A stretch of 64,000 nt of DNA from Flavobacterium sp. J27 (GCF_004303025.1 NZ_PJQW01000001.1:217070-281069); one strand, 5' to 3'. Shown: positions 8,785 through 18,466, counted from the first letter of the stretch. Notes: generated by a model from the letters alone, not told the origin. Numbers and translations: made by a program.

Positions 8785-9714
8785 ATGTTGTTAGATAAAT
8801 ATATATCCGAATTATTATACCGTTATCAATGTGTAACGGTACCAGGTTTTGGTGCTTTCCTTTCCGAGATTGAATCGGCTAAAATAAACGGAAGTGCTTG
8901 TTCTTTTTTACCACCTAGAAAAGTAATATCATTTAATAGTCAAATTAAAAACAATGATGGTTTACTCACAAGTCATGTAGCACAAAGGGAAAATATTACT
9001 TATGGAAATGCTATCATAAAAATTGCTTCTGAAGTAAAATTATGGATTGCGGCTTTAGAAAATAAAGATAAAATTTTTTTGAACAATATTGGAGAAATAT
9101 ATGTAAATGGTGAATACAATTGGGTTTTTCAACCTTATAATGAAACTAATTATTTAGTTACTTCCTTTGGTTTAAACCAATTTGTAATCCCTGAAGTAAA
9201 AAGAGAAGTGCTTTTAACGCAAGCAGTTGTTGTTGAAGAAAAAGAGCCAGTAGTTTTACTTCCAGAAAAGAGAAAAAATTATTCCTATTTAAAATATGCT
9301 GCTGCCATTACCTTGTTTTTAGGTGCTGGTCTTACCACCTATAAAATTATGCATGATCGTCAAGTGGCAACAGACACTTTGTTAGTGCAGAAAGAAGTGC
9401 AAGAAGAAGTGCAACATAGAATTCAACAAGCAACATTTTTTATAGACAACCCAGTTTCTGCTGTAGCATTAACTGTAAAAGAAGAAAAAAGACCTTATCA
9501 TTTAATTGCAGGCGCTTTTAGAAGTGAAAAAAATGCTGAAAAAGCGAAAAAATTACTAGAAGAGCAAGGATATCAAGCACATGTTTTGGAAAAGAATAAT
9601 TATGGTTTAATTCCTGTTGCTTATGGAAGTTTTAAAACCGTTGAGGAAGCAGAATTAGTTAAAAATAAACTTTACAAAGAAGAAAATATCGAGTCTTGGC
9701 TCTTAATAGATTAA
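8785..9714 (+). CDS. HU-CCDC81 / SPOR domain envelope protein
   Basis: 309 residues in three parts. The N-terminal half (about 1-130) has two HU-like domains of the bacterial CCDC81 type, recognisable from LYRYQCVTVPGFGAFL and FLPPRKVISFNSQI. A single membrane segment (about 168-187) follows. The C-terminal SPOR domain (about 237-309, YHLIAGAFRSEKNAEKAK) is predicted to bind denuded peptidoglycan. The topology suggests a cytoplasmic HU-like part and a periplasmic SPOR part, linking a cytoplasmic partner to septal or growing cell wall. Whether the HU part binds DNA or protein is not known from the sequence. The promoter lies so close to the ATG that the message may lack a leader. Confidence 0.88.
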   Translation: MLLDKYISELLYRYQCVTVPGFGAFLSEIESAKINGSACSFLPPRKVISFNSQIKNNDGLLTSHVAQRENITYGNAIIKIASEVKLWIAALENKDKIFLNNIGEIYVNGEYNWVFQPYNETNYLVTSFGLNQFVIPEVKREVLLTQAVVVEEKEPVVLLPEKRKNYSYLKYAAAITLFLGAGLTTYKIMHDRQVATDTLLVQKEVQEEVQHRIQQATFFIDNPVSAVALTVKEEKRPYHLIAGAFRSEKNAEKAKKLLEEQGYQAHVLEKNNYGLIPVAYGSFKTVEEAELVKNKLYKEENIESWLLID

Positions 9715-9739
9715 AAAAATCCCTTTTTGGGATTTTTTT
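9713..9739 (+). terminator. Terminator after the HU/SPOR gene
   Basis: Stem AAAAAAATCCC / GGGATTTTTTT around a TTTTT loop, beginning at the stop codon of the upstream gene. Confidence 0.8.
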
Positions 9740-9762
9740 ATGCAATATATTTAGTTGCTTAT

Positions 9763-9770
9763 TATCTTTG
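9763..9770 (+). promoter_or_regulatory. -7 element TATCTTTG of the thioesterase gene
   Basis: Exact TAnnTTTG match 12 nt before the ATG at 9782. It lies downstream of an in-frame upstream start at 9755, which rules out that longer start and implies a leader of only about 5 nt. Confidence 0.65.
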
Positions 9771-9781
9771 CAAAAAAAACA

Positions 9782-10291
9782 ATGCAAGCAAAATACCCTT
9801 CTGATTCTTTAACTACTTTAACTGATTTAGTATTACCAGGTGAAACCAATCCACTAAATAATCTTTTTGGCGGAGAGTTACTCGCTCGTATGGATAGAGC
9901 GGCAAGTATAACAGCTAGACGTCATTCTAGAAGAGTGTGTGTAACAGCTTCTGTTAACCATGTAGCTTTTAATAGAGCAATTCCATTAGGAAGTGTTGTA
10001 ACTGTAGAAGCAAAAGTATCTAGAACATTTAACACTTCTATGGAAATTTTTATTGATGTTTGGATCGAAGACAGAGAATCTGGTATTAAAAATAAAGCCA
10101 ATGAAGGCATTTATACCTTTGTAGCCGTAGATGAAACAGGAAGGCCAATTCAGGTGCCAGCTATTGAGCCGCAAACACCTCTTGAGAAAGAGAGATATGA
10201 AGCCGCTTTGAGAAGAAAACAATTGAGTTTAGTCTTAGCAGGAAAAATGAAGCCTAATGAAGCTACAGAATTAAAAGCACTATTTTCATAA
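9782..10291 (+). CDS. Acyl-CoA thioesterase, hotdog fold (YciA-like)
   Basis: 169 residues from the ATG at 9782. A single hotdog domain is recognised by NPLNNLFGGELLARMDRAAS, the central helix with its typical NLFGG turn, and by VTASVNHVAFNRAIPLGSVV. These enzymes hydrolyse acyl-CoA to the free acid and CoA in the cytoplasm; the preferred chain length cannot be told. The longer frame from 9755 is rejected because its first codons overlap the -7 element. A short basic C-terminal tail (about 130-169) is normal for the family. The gene is flanked by terminators and stands alone. Confidence 0.88.
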   Translation: MQAKYPSDSLTTLTDLVLPGETNPLNNLFGGELLARMDRAASITARRHSRRVCVTASVNHVAFNRAIPLGSVVTVEAKVSRTFNTSMEIFIDVWIEDRESGIKNKANEGIYTFVAVDETGRPIQVPAIEPQTPLEKERYEAALRRKQLSLVLAGKMKPNEATELKALFS

Positions 10292-10296
10292 AAAAG

Positions 10297-10323
10297 AAAG
10301 TCCGATGATACCATCGGACTTTT
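10297..10323. terminator. Bidirectional terminator between thioesterase and ABC ATPase genes
   Basis: Stem AGTCCGATG / CATCGGACT (10299-10307 and 10312-10320) with A-run and T-run flanks, between two convergent genes. Confidence 0.82.
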
Positions 10324-10328
10324 ATATT

Positions 10329-11024
10329 TTAAACAGAAAAAAAAGTCTCAAGTTCTTTGAGGGTTTCTGTGGTTGGAATTAAATCTTTAACAATGTTTCC
10401 TTTTTCTAAAACCACAATTCGATCAGAAACTTCTACCGTATGTTGTAAATCATGACTAGAAACTAGAACCGTAATGTTCCGATCTTCTGCTAATGATTTG
10501 ATGATTTTCTTCAATCTAATTTGTGTTGTTGGATCCAAATTAGCGAAAGGCTCGTCTAAGATAATTATTTCAGGATTACCAATTAATGCGCCTACAATTC
10601 CTGCTTTTTTTGCATTTCCTTTGGATAAATCTCTTAAATATTTTTTATTGTTTAAAATTTCTCCATTAAAGAAATCTTCATAATTTTTAAGGAATGCATC
10701 TACATCTGCTTTATTCCAGCCTCTTAATTCGCCAATGAAGTAAAAATATTCTTCTGGTGTTAGGTAACCAATGAGAAAACTTTCGTCTAAAAAAGAATTA
10801 GTAAATACTTTCCAAGATTCATCTGTGTTAATCTGGATATTGTTTGAAGTAATTTTGCCACTTGAAGGTTGAATTAAATCTAATAGAAGACTAAAAAAGG
10901 TAGTTTTACCAGCACCATTATTTCCAACTAAACCAAAGCTTTGCCCTTTTGGTATTTCTAAATGTTCAATTTGTAAAACTGTTGTTCCGTTATATTTTTT
11001 TGATAAATTGTTTACGTGTATCAT
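10329..11024 (-). CDS. ABC transporter ATP-binding protein
   Basis: 231 residues with all nucleotide-binding motifs: Walker A GNNGAGKT (34-41), signature LSKGN (133-137, K in place of the usual G), Walker B IIILDEP (153-159), D-loop (ANLDP) and the switch histidine H191 (SSHDL). It lies 42 nt downstream of the DUF5687 membrane protein gene in the same direction, with no terminator between. The two probably form one ABC exporter, the membrane partner being the DUF5687 protein. The substrate is unknown. ATPases of this type with a single membrane partner are often linked to export or membrane maintenance in Flavobacteria. Confidence 0.9.
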   Translation of the reverse strand: MIHVNNLSKKYNGTTVLQIEHLEIPKGQSFGLVGNNGAGKTTFFSLLLDLIQPSSGKITSNNIQINTDESWKVFTNSFLDESFLIGYLTPEEYFYFIGELRGWNKADVDAFLKNYEDFFNGEILNNKKYLRDLSKGNAKKAGIVGALIGNPEIIILDEPFANLDPTTQIRLKKIIKSLAEDRNITVLVSSHDLQHTVEVSDRIVVLEKGNIVKDLIPTTETLKELETFFSV

Positions 11025-11066
11025 GATGTTGTAATTTCAAAATTAATAGTTGTATTCTAGAAAAAA

Positions 11067-12533
11067 TTATCCTTTTTGCTTGTAAGCATCAATAGTAATA
11101 TATTTTTCTTTTTTGTAAATAGTTTCAATAATTTGGAAGACTTTATTTTTAAATGCTAAACCTAAAACACCTAATAAAGCTACTAATAAATACCCAAATT
11201 GCCATCCAAGAGTATAATGACCAATAGCATAGACAAGCATAGGTAATAGTAACTTCGGCAGTGAAATCAATAAAGTTTTTACGTTAAAAGCTTTTTTGTC
11301 GCCAAAGGCATTCTTGTTTGAGGTTAAATCTATAGGCGTTTTAATATATGCTCCACCTAATAAAACTAAATGAGAATTTACTCCAATATTAAAAATAGCT
11401 CCTGTAAGAATAGCTAAATAAGTCTCTATTCCAAAGAACAAGTAAAAGCTTGATAAAAGAGTAGAGGCAGTTGTAGCAATAACCATTAACCACCATTTTG
11501 AAGATAAATAATCTTTATAAGTGATGTTTTGTGTCATCATTAAAGGATAATACGAGCTGTCCCAACTGGGTACAAACTGACCGAAATTAAATAAGAAACC
11601 TCCAGAGACAAAAATACCTGCAAAAATTTTCCAAACAGGAGCATTATAGACTTCTATAGAATTAGTAAAAAAAAGTAATCCGTAAAACAAGAAAAGAACA
11701 CTCATTAAAAGCGTAGTTTTGGCTCTTTTGTTTCTTTTTAACAAACGAATGTCATTTTTTAAGAAAGTACCTAATTTTCCAAATTGATCTAAAAAGGTAA
11801 GATTTTCTGTAGTTGCTAGATTTTGTTGTATTGATAAACCTGCATCTAAATATAAATTGGATTTAAAAAAATTAAAATTGATATAATATAGTATAGCGAG
11901 TAGTATAACCGGAATAATAATTAAATAAGAATATTCATAAAAAGAAGTAAAAAAAGGATTTGAATATAAAGTAATATCAAATATGTTATAATATTGAAGT
12001 ACTCCAAAAATGGCAAAAACACCTACAATAGTGTAAAAAATCGCGTCCTTCTTATCTATTAAAATGGCTAAAAAATTGTTGATATAAATAAAAAGAAACA
12101 TACTTAAACACCATAACACCGCTGTTCCAGTATAGCCTTTTATTAATAAGGTTATGGTAAAAGGAATAAAGAAAAACCAGTGAATAAAATTGAAAAACGA
12201 AAATACAGTTTTGTTTAAAACAAAATGAACAATACTATTTTTCTTAACATTTTGATTTAAAAATGGACGAACAGTTAGCGTAGGCATTTTCTGAAAGAAA
12301 AACCGAATAATTAAATCGACAATTAGATAATAAAGCGCAAAACTATTTACTGCGTTAAAAGGATTTAGCCCAGCTTTTTCAAGAATATGATAGGATCCAA
12401 TACCTAAAATAATAAACATAGTCATGAAATAAAGGGCTCCTAAAATCATGAAAATTTTTAAAACTACATTGGTCGAAAAAGAAGAAGATCGAAGGAAAGC
12501 TTTCCATTCTAATTTGAGAAATTGTTTTACCAT
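11067..12533 (-). CDS. DUF5687 family multi-spanning membrane protein (probable ABC permease)
   Basis: 488 residues, strongly hydrophobic, with about a dozen predicted membrane segments and a cytoplasmic N-terminus (MVKQFLKLEWKAFLRSSS). Conserved-looking loops include SWDSSYYPLMMTQNITYKDY in the middle. I recognise it as the DUF5687 family of Bacteroidetes, which regularly sits beside an ABC ATPase, as here (ATPase 42 nt downstream). It probably provides the transmembrane half of an exporter. No substrate can be inferred, and no clear -7 element is visible upstream. Confidence 0.82.
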   Translation of the reverse strand: MVKQFLKLEWKAFLRSSSFSTNVVLKIFMILGALYFMTMFIILGIGSYHILEKAGLNPFNAVNSFALYYLIVDLIIRFFFQKMPTLTVRPFLNQNVKKNSIVHFVLNKTVFSFFNFIHWFFFIPFTITLLIKGYTGTAVLWCLSMFLFIYINNFLAILIDKKDAIFYTIVGVFAIFGVLQYYNIFDITLYSNPFFTSFYEYSYLIIIPVILLAILYYINFNFFKSNLYLDAGLSIQQNLATTENLTFLDQFGKLGTFLKNDIRLLKRNKRAKTTLLMSVLFLFYGLLFFTNSIEVYNAPVWKIFAGIFVSGGFLFNFGQFVPSWDSSYYPLMMTQNITYKDYLSSKWWLMVIATTASTLLSSFYLFFGIETYLAILTGAIFNIGVNSHLVLLGGAYIKTPIDLTSNKNAFGDKKAFNVKTLLISLPKLLLPMLVYAIGHYTLGWQFGYLLVALLGVLGLAFKNKVFQIIETIYKKEKYITIDAYKQKG

Positions 12534-12624
12534 AGTTTTGTTTAATTGGTTTCTTATTGGTAGTAAATAACATTAAAATGTTACGTTTTTTTTAAATTAT
12601 CATTAGTGAGGCGATTTTGTTTCT

Positions 12625-12632
12625 TACTTTTG
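12625..12632 (+). promoter_or_regulatory. -7 element TACTTTTG of the reductase gene
   Basis: Exact TAnnTTTG match 16 nt before the ATG at 12649; the implied leader is about 10 nt. No clear TTG at -33. Confidence 0.6.
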
Positions 12633-12648
12633 TATAAAATACAAAATA

Positions 12649-13701
12649 ATGTCAACATTCTATAAATTAGTTATAAAAGAAATAAAAAGAGAAACACCTT
12701 CTACGGTTTCCATTCTCTTTAATGTACCTGAAGAATTAAAAACATTTTATCATTTTGTTGCAGGACAATATGTTACGTTAAAATTAACATTAGATGGTCA
12801 AGAAGTAAGAAGGGCTTATTCTATTTGTTCGTCTCCTAAAAGTGGAGCATTACGTGTTGCTGTTAAAGCAATAAAAAATGGATTCTTTTCTAAGTTTGCC
12901 AATGAAAATTTGAAAGAAGGCAATGTAATTGAAGTTGGTTTACCTGAAGGTAAATTTGTTTTTGAACCACAAATTGAAAAGCAGAGAAATTATGTTGCTT
13001 TTGCAGCTGGAAGTGGAATTACACCTATTTTTTCTATTATAAAATCGGTCTTAGAAGGAGAACCAAAAAGTACTTTTGTACTTGTTTTTGGAAATAAAAC
13101 GATAGAAGAAACTATTTTTCATGAACAATTGCAGCAATTACATTTAGAATATGTAGGTCGTTTTTTTGTGCACTATGTGTACAGTAAAATAAACGTAGAT
13201 GGAGAATTGTTTGGTCGTATCGACAAGTCGGTAGTTAATTTTGTAATAAAGAATAAACATAGCGAGAAAAACTTTGCTAAATATTATTTATGTGGTCCTG
13301 AAGAAATGATTAATTTGGTTTCTGATGTTTTAAAAGAAAACAATGTTTCTGAAAAAGATATTAAGTTTGAATTGTTTACCACAACTTCAAACGAAGATGC
13401 TAATACAGCTACATTAGAAGGGCATACAAAAATAAAAGTAATTGTTGATGATGAGGAAGCTGAATTTGAAATGAGTCAGAAACAAACTATTTTAGAAGCT
13501 GTTTTAAAACAAGGAATAGATGCTCCTTATTCCTGCCAGGGTGGTGTTTGTAGTAGTTGTATTTGTAGAGTAAAAGAAGGTAAAGCAGTAATGAAGAAGA
13601 ATGCTATTTTAACAGATGGAGAAATAGCTGATGGTTTGGTTTTGTCATGTCAGGCAGTGCCAACAACAGATACTGTTTTTGTTGACTTTGATGATGTTTA
13701 A
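12649..13701 (+). CDS. PaaE-like flavin reductase with C-terminal 2Fe-2S ferredoxin domain
   Basis: 350 residues in three modules: an FAD-binding ferredoxin-reductase-type barrel (about 1-105, RAYSICSSP), an NAD(P)-binding domain (about 112-240, FAAGSGITPIFSI and YYLCGPEEMI), and a plant-type 2Fe-2S ferredoxin domain (about 260-350). The cluster ligands are C296, C301, C304 and C334. Electrons pass from NAD(P)H through FAD to the cluster and then to a partner oxygenase or acceptor. The architecture matches PaaE and related ferredoxin reductases. No paa oxygenase genes lie nearby, so a role in phenylacetate breakdown should not be assumed. It is a single gene between a promoter and a terminator. 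Confidence 0.9.
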   Translation: MSTFYKLVIKEIKRETPSTVSILFNVPEELKTFYHFVAGQYVTLKLTLDGQEVRRAYSICSSPKSGALRVAVKAIKNGFFSKFANENLKEGNVIEVGLPEGKFVFEPQIEKQRNYVAFAAGSGITPIFSIIKSVLEGEPKSTFVLVFGNKTIEETIFHEQLQQLHLEYVGRFFVHYVYSKINVDGELFGRIDKSVVNFVIKNKHSEKNFAKYYLCGPEEMINLVSDVLKENNVSEKDIKFELFTTTSNEDANTATLEGHTKIKVIVDDEEAEFEMSQKQTILEAVLKQGIDAPYSCQGGVCSSCICRVKEGKAVMKKNAILTDGEIADGLVLSCQAVPTTDTVFVDFDDV

Positions 13702-13727
13702 AAGTGAATCCGTAGCATAAAAAAATA

Positions 13728-13756
13728 AAAAAGCTCCGATTTTCGGAGCTTTTTTT
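13728..13756. terminator. Bidirectional terminator between reductase and RND genes
   Basis: Stem GCTCCGA / TCGGAGC with flanking A-run and T-run, between convergent genes; a strong rho-independent hairpin for both strands. Confidence 0.85.
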
Positions 13757-13776
13757 GCAATTAAAATAAAATAAGA

Positions 13777-16700
13777 TTATTTGGTAATTACTTGATTGTT
13801 ATTCTTATTGTTTCTGTTTCGTAACCAAATTTTAAAAAGATTCACCAAATAGAATAAAACAGGAACTACAATTAAAGTAAGGAAAGTAGCGAAGATTAAT
13901 CCAAAAATTACTGTCCACGCTAAAGGTCCCCAGAAGATTACATTATCACCACCCATATAAATGTGAGGATTACCTGTTGCAAATAAACTGAAGAAATCGA
14001 TATTAAAACCAATTGCTAATGGAATTAATCCTAATACTGTTGTAATCGCGGTTAATAATACGGGTCTTAAACGGGCTTTACCACCAGTTACAATCGCATT
14101 AAAAATGTCTTCTTTAGGTAATTGTGCTTCTTTAGGAAGTTCTAATTCTTCTTTTCTTCTGGCAATCAATAAATCGGTATAATCGAGTAATACTACACCG
14201 TTGTTAACTACAATTCCGGCTAAAGATATAATACCCATCATAGTCATCATAATAACGAATGGCCATCCAGTAACCATTAATCCTAAAAACACACCAATAA
14301 AACTTAAGAACACGGCCACCATGATGATTCCTGGTCTTGAAACCGAGTTAAATTGGAAAATTAAAATTAAAAAGATTAAGAATAAACCAGTAATCAAAGC
14401 ACCCATTAAGAATGCCATTTGTTTTCCTTGTTCTTCAAGCTGACCAGTGTAATCAAATTTTACAGTTTTTGGTGCATTAAAATTACCCATTTCGGCTTGA
14501 ATTTGGGCCACCACCGCACCAGCATCAGTAAAACCAGGTGATAAGGCAGAATACAGCACAACCACTCTTTCATACTGTTTGTGTTTAATCGCACTAAATG
14601 AAGAGGTGTTCTTTTGAGAAGCTACCGTTGAAACTGGAATTTCTTTAATTTGACCCGAAGCCATATCTCTAAAAGTGATGTTCTGATTAAAAATGGCACT
14701 TTTGTTGTATCTATTATCTTCATTGAAACGCACATAAATATCGTAGTCTTCACCATCTTTCTTGTAAATACCAGCTTTTTCACCAAAAATAGAGCGACGT
14801 AATTGATTTCCAACTTGTCCCGCAGAAACACCCATTTCACCCGCTTTTTCTCTATCTACTACTACTTTCATAGCAGGTTTATCTTTGTTAACATCTACTT
14901 TTAATTCATCAACCCCAGGAATATTTTTGGTATTCAAGAAATCTTTCATTTTCTCTGCTGTAGCAATTAATTCATTGTAATCTTTTCCTTTAATTTCAAT
15001 GTTAATTGGGTAACCTGCTGGAGGACCTACGGCATCTTTTTCAACCGAAATAGTTACACCAGGATAAATGTCTTTTAGGGTAGCTTGTACTTTTTTACGA
15101 AGATCTTCAGAATCTAATCCATTTCGGAACTTGTATTCTCTCATCGAAATCGTAATCTTACCTTTATGAGGCATTTCAGCGGTAGAACCACCATCGGTTT
15201 GAGGGTTACCCGCTCCTTCACCTACCTGAGAAACGGCACTTTCTACTAAATAATTAGTGTTGTCTTCTGGATTAATAATAGCTTCTTCTTCTAAATTCTG
15301 ATTTAATACAGCATACACTCTTTTTTCAATAGAATTTGTAATTTCGTTTGTCTTGGTAATATCGGTTCCTTGTGGATATTCGATGTACACAATAATTTGG
15401 TTGGGTGTATTATCAGGGAAAAATTCCACTTTTGTACGACCACTTCCTACACTCCATCCAAAGTACAATCCTAAAATTACAAAGAACATTAGTGCCATTC
15501 CTACTACTGTTAAGTAAGGTTTTTTACCAGATAAGAAGAATTTCAATCCACTTTCATACCAATTCTCCCATTTTGTTAGAACTCTATTTTGGAAAGCAAG
15601 CGTCCATCCTTTAATGACATATTTATATAGCCAAAACATGAGGGCAGTAAAGATCATTACCGAACCTAAAGCACGTATGCTGCCACCAAGGATTAAAATA
15701 ATGGCTCCAAAACCACCTAAAATAAGACTTAATCGGATTAAGGCTTTTCGAGATAATATTCTTTCATTGATATCCATAAATTGAGATACCATTACCGAGT
15801 TGAAGAAAATTGCTACAAATAAAGAGGAACCTAACACCACAGAAAGTGTGATTGGGAAATAAATCATAAATTGTCCCATTACACCAGGCCACATTCCTAG
15901 TGGTACGAAAGCCGCAACTGTGGTTGCTGTTGAAATAATAATAGGTAAAGCGATTTCTCCAATTCCTTTCTTAGCAGCCTCCACACGACCCATGCCTTCA
16001 TCTTCCATTAATCGGTAAACGTTTTCAACAACTACAATTCCGTTGTCTACTAACATTCCTAATCCCATAATTAATCCAAAAAGAATCATAGTATTCATTG
16101 TGTATCCTAAAGCGCTTAGAATCATGAAGGACATAAACATAGACATTGGAATAGCAAAACCTACGAAAAGTGCATTTCTAAATCCTAAAAAGAACATTAA
16201 GACACCTACAACTAGAATAATACCAAAGATGATATTGTTTACTAAATCGTCTACCTGATTCAAGGTTCTTGACGATTGATCATTAGCAATCGTAATCTTC
16301 AGATCTTTAGGTAAATAATTTTCTTCAGCATCTTTTACAATTTCTCTAATTTGTTCAGCGGCATTAATCATGTTTTTACCAGCACGTTTTTTTACGTCTA
16401 GCATTACTACACTCTTTCCAAACTCTCTTGCATAAGTGGTTTTATCAACATCCTTGAATGTTATTTTAGCAATGTCTTTCAGGTATACAGCACCACCTTG
16501 TGTTTTAACCACAAAACTTTCTAATTCTTTTGGTTGGTCCACTTCACCAAGAATACGTATCGTTCTTCTTTGTCCATTAGCAATTAAATTACCAGCAGAC
16601 ATGGTTACATTTCCGTTTCTGATGGCGTTAATTACATCATCAAAGCTTACTTGAGAAGCCATCATTTTGTAAATATCTACTGCAACTTCTACTTCTTTTT

Positions 16701-17280
16701 CTTGAGCACCACGTATATCGACTTGTTTGATTTCTTCTAGTGCTTCAATTTCATCTTCTAAGTATTCGCCAAAGACTTTTAATTTATCCACTGGATAATC
16801 CCCTTGAATGTTAATATTCATAATAGGAACTTCTTCAGAAAGATTCAAGTCAAAAACATTAGGCTCTACTTTAGCACCATTAAATGTGGGCCAATCTTCT
16901 CCACCTGTTTTGGTGTCTATTTTATCTTTAATCTTTTGTTTTGCGGCTTCTACAGTAATTTTTTCGTCAAATTCTACTGTAATAATTCCATAATCTTCTT
17001 GTGAAGTAGACAATACTTTAACTACATTACTCACATTTCTGATTTCGTCTTCAAGTGGATCAATAATAAGTCTTTCTATATCTTCAGCAGTATTACCTGG
17101 ATAAACTGTACTAATGTATATTTTAGTTTCTTTAATCTCTGGGAAATCTTCACGAGGCATACTGTAATATGCAGATAATCCAAGAAACAAGAACATTACC
17201 ATCGCTACATATATGGTCATCTTATTTTCGATGGCCCATGATGATAATTTAAATTCTTTCTCTGTATTTGTGGTACTCAT
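13777..17280 (-). CDS. RND efflux pump inner-membrane permease (HAE1 / AcrB-like)
   Basis: 1167 residues with the AcrB-type layout: membrane segment 1 (about 20-40), a large periplasmic porter region, a first membrane bundle (about 340-560), a second periplasmic loop and a final bundle. The proton-relay segment reads GLGMLVDNGIVVVEN, with Asp-Asn where AcrB has Asp-Asp. It uses proton flux to export small hydrophobic compounds across the outer membrane with its adaptor and TolC partner. It is somewhat longer than AcrB (about 1050), with extra length between the two membrane bundles. Last gene of a four-gene operon with spacings of 2, 14 and 8 nt. The substrate range is unknown. Confidence 0.93.
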   Translation of the reverse strand: MSTTNTEKEFKLSSWAIENKMTIYVAMVMFLFLGLSAYYSMPREDFPEIKETKIYISTVYPGNTAEDIERLIIDPLEDEIRNVSNVVKVLSTSQEDYGIITVEFDEKITVEAAKQKIKDKIDTKTGGEDWPTFNGAKVEPNVFDLNLSEEVPIMNINIQGDYPVDKLKVFGEYLEDEIEALEEIKQVDIRGAQEKEVEVAVDIYKMMASQVSFDDVINAIRNGNVTMSAGNLIANGQRRTIRILGEVDQPKELESFVVKTQGGAVYLKDIAKITFKDVDKTTYAREFGKSVVMLDVKKRAGKNMINAAEQIREIVKDAEENYLPKDLKITIANDQSSRTLNQVDDLVNNIIFGIILVVGVLMFFLGFRNALFVGFAIPMSMFMSFMILSALGYTMNTMILFGLIMGLGMLVDNGIVVVENVYRLMEDEGMGRVEAAKKGIGEIALPIIISTATTVAAFVPLGMWPGVMGQFMIYFPITLSVVLGSSLFVAIFFNSVMVSQFMDINERILSRKALIRLSLILGGFGAIILILGGSIRALGSVMIFTALMFWLYKYVIKGWTLAFQNRVLTKWENWYESGLKFFLSGKKPYLTVVGMALMFFVILGLYFGWSVGSGRTKVEFFPDNTPNQIIVYIEYPQGTDITKTNEITNSIEKRVYAVLNQNLEEEAIINPEDNTNYLVESAVSQVGEGAGNPQTDGGSTAEMPHKGKITISMREYKFRNGLDSEDLRKKVQATLKDIYPGVTISVEKDAVGPPAGYPINIEIKGKDYNELIATAEKMKDFLNTKNIPGVDELKVDVNKDKPAMKVVVDREKAGEMGVSAGQVGNQLRRSIFGEKAGIYKKDGEDYDIYVRFNEDNRYNKSAIFNQNITFRDMASGQIKEIPVSTVASQKNTSSFSAIKHKQYERVVVLYSALSPGFTDAGAVVAQIQAEMGNFNAPKTVKFDYTGQLEEQGKQMAFLMGALITGLFLIFLILIFQFNSVSRPGIIMVAVFLSFIGVFLGLMVTGWPFVIMMTMMGIISLAGIVVNNGVVLLDYTDLLIARRKEELELPKEAQLPKEDIFNAIVTGGKARLRPVLLTAITTVLGLIPLAIGFNIDFFSLFATGNPHIYMGGDNVIFWGPLAWTVIFGLIFATFLTLIVVPVLFYLVNLFKIWLRNRNNKNNNQVITK

Positions 17281-17288
17281 TCTTACAC

Positions 17289-18452
17289 TTATTTGATTAT
17301 GGATACTTTTTGTCCTTCTTTTACGCTACGAGCTCCTTCACTAATTACTAAATCCCCGTCTTTGATACCTTCTGTAATTTCAGCATAGTTTCCTTGAGTT
17401 AAACCAGTTTTAACAATTACTTTTTTAGCTGTTGCATGACCATCTTTTGTTGTGTTATCTGCTACATAAAGATATTGTTCTCCTTCCGCATTTTCTGAGA
17501 TAATACTAATTGGCACTACAATGGTTTTTGGATTCGTATAATCTTTAATTTGAATTTTAGAAGTTAAATTAGGTTTTATCTGACCATTTTTACTTGGAAC
17601 TGCAATTTGAATATTGAAAGAACGATTTGCTGGATTAATGTAATTACTCGCTTGAGTTACTTTTGCATTAATAGTTTCACCTAAGATTGGGAAATCTACA
17701 ATTACCTCTGTGCCTTTTTTAACATTTGCAATGTTTTTTTCAGGAACTTCAGCTTCTAAATACATATCACTTAAGTTTACAATTCTTAAAATAGGTGTTC
17801 CAGGTCCAACAACACTTCCTTTTTCAGTGATGATGTCGTCGATTGTTCCAGAGAAAGGGGCTCTAACCACAGTTTTAGCAATTTGTGCTTTCATTTGTGA
17901 AACGGCCTTCATTTGTGCTTCGTAACTTGTTTTAGCTTGTAAATACTGAATTTCTGAACCAATCTTTTGATTCCAAAGATTTTCTTGTCTTTCAAAAGTA
18001 GTTTTTGCTAAAGCCGCTTGTGTTTCTAATTGTGCTAATTGAGAACCTAAACCACCATCATCAATTTTTGCCAAAGTTTGTCCTTTGGATACTCTTTGTC
18101 CTTCTTTAACATATACTTGTTGTAATACACCACCGTATTCAGCATTTAAAACAATGTTTTGTTTGGTTTGTACAGTAGCTTGTAATTCTAAATAGTGATT
18201 GAAAACAGTATCTTTAGCGGTAATAGTAGTGATTAAAGCTAATTTATGATTTTCGTCTAATTTACCAATAGCTTCGTCGATCTTAGCAATTTCGACAAGT
18301 AATGCGTCAGATTGTGTAATTAATTCTCCTCTTTTGGCTCTTAATTGTGTTAAATCTCCTTTAGCAATTACTGCTTCAGTTGAATTCTTTTTTTCTCCAC
18401 CACACGAAAGTAGTATTAGAGAAGCAATTACTGTTATATATATTTTTTTCAT
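17289..18452 (-). CDS. RND efflux periplasmic adaptor (membrane fusion) lipoprotein
   Basis: 387 residues with a lipoprotein signal (ILLSC, lipidated C17). An alpha-helical hairpin region (about 35-65 and 150-190), a lipoyl-like barrel (VYVKEGQRVSKGQTLAKI) and a beta-barrel with membrane-proximal domain follow, ending ARSVKEGQKVSIIK. It bridges the RND permease and the TolC channel in the periplasm. It starts 8 nt upstream of the permease gene and ends the first half of the operon begun by the TetR and TolC genes. Confidence 0.92.
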   Translation of the reverse strand: MKKIYITVIASLILLSCGGEKKNSTEAVIAKGDLTQLRAKRGELITQSDALLVEIAKIDEAIGKLDENHKLALITTITAKDTVFNHYLELQATVQTKQNIVLNAEYGGVLQQVYVKEGQRVSKGQTLAKIDDGGLGSQLAQLETQAALAKTTFERQENLWNQKIGSEIQYLQAKTSYEAQMKAVSQMKAQIAKTVVRAPFSGTIDDIITEKGSVVGPGTPILRIVNLSDMYLEAEVPEKNIANVKKGTEVIVDFPILGETINAKVTQASNYINPANRSFNIQIAVPSKNGQIKPNLTSKIQIKDYTNPKTIVVPISIISENAEGEQYLYVADNTTKDGHATAKKVIVKTGLTQGNYAEITEGIKDGDLVISEGARSVKEGQKVSIIK

Positions 18453-18466
18453 TTTATGAACTATTA

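Noticed and set aside
9755..9781. Upstream extension of the thioesterase gene
   Set aside because: The added codons overlap the -7 element and do not match the family N-terminus.
12568..12583. Hairpin TAACATT-AA-AATGTTA followed by a T-run on the plus strand
   Set aside because: No plus-strand gene precedes it, and the stem is pure AT apart from one pair; probably chance.
12649..13701. PaaE of a phenylacetate pathway
   Set aside because: Domain layout fits, but no paa genes are nearby; the general reductase name is safer.
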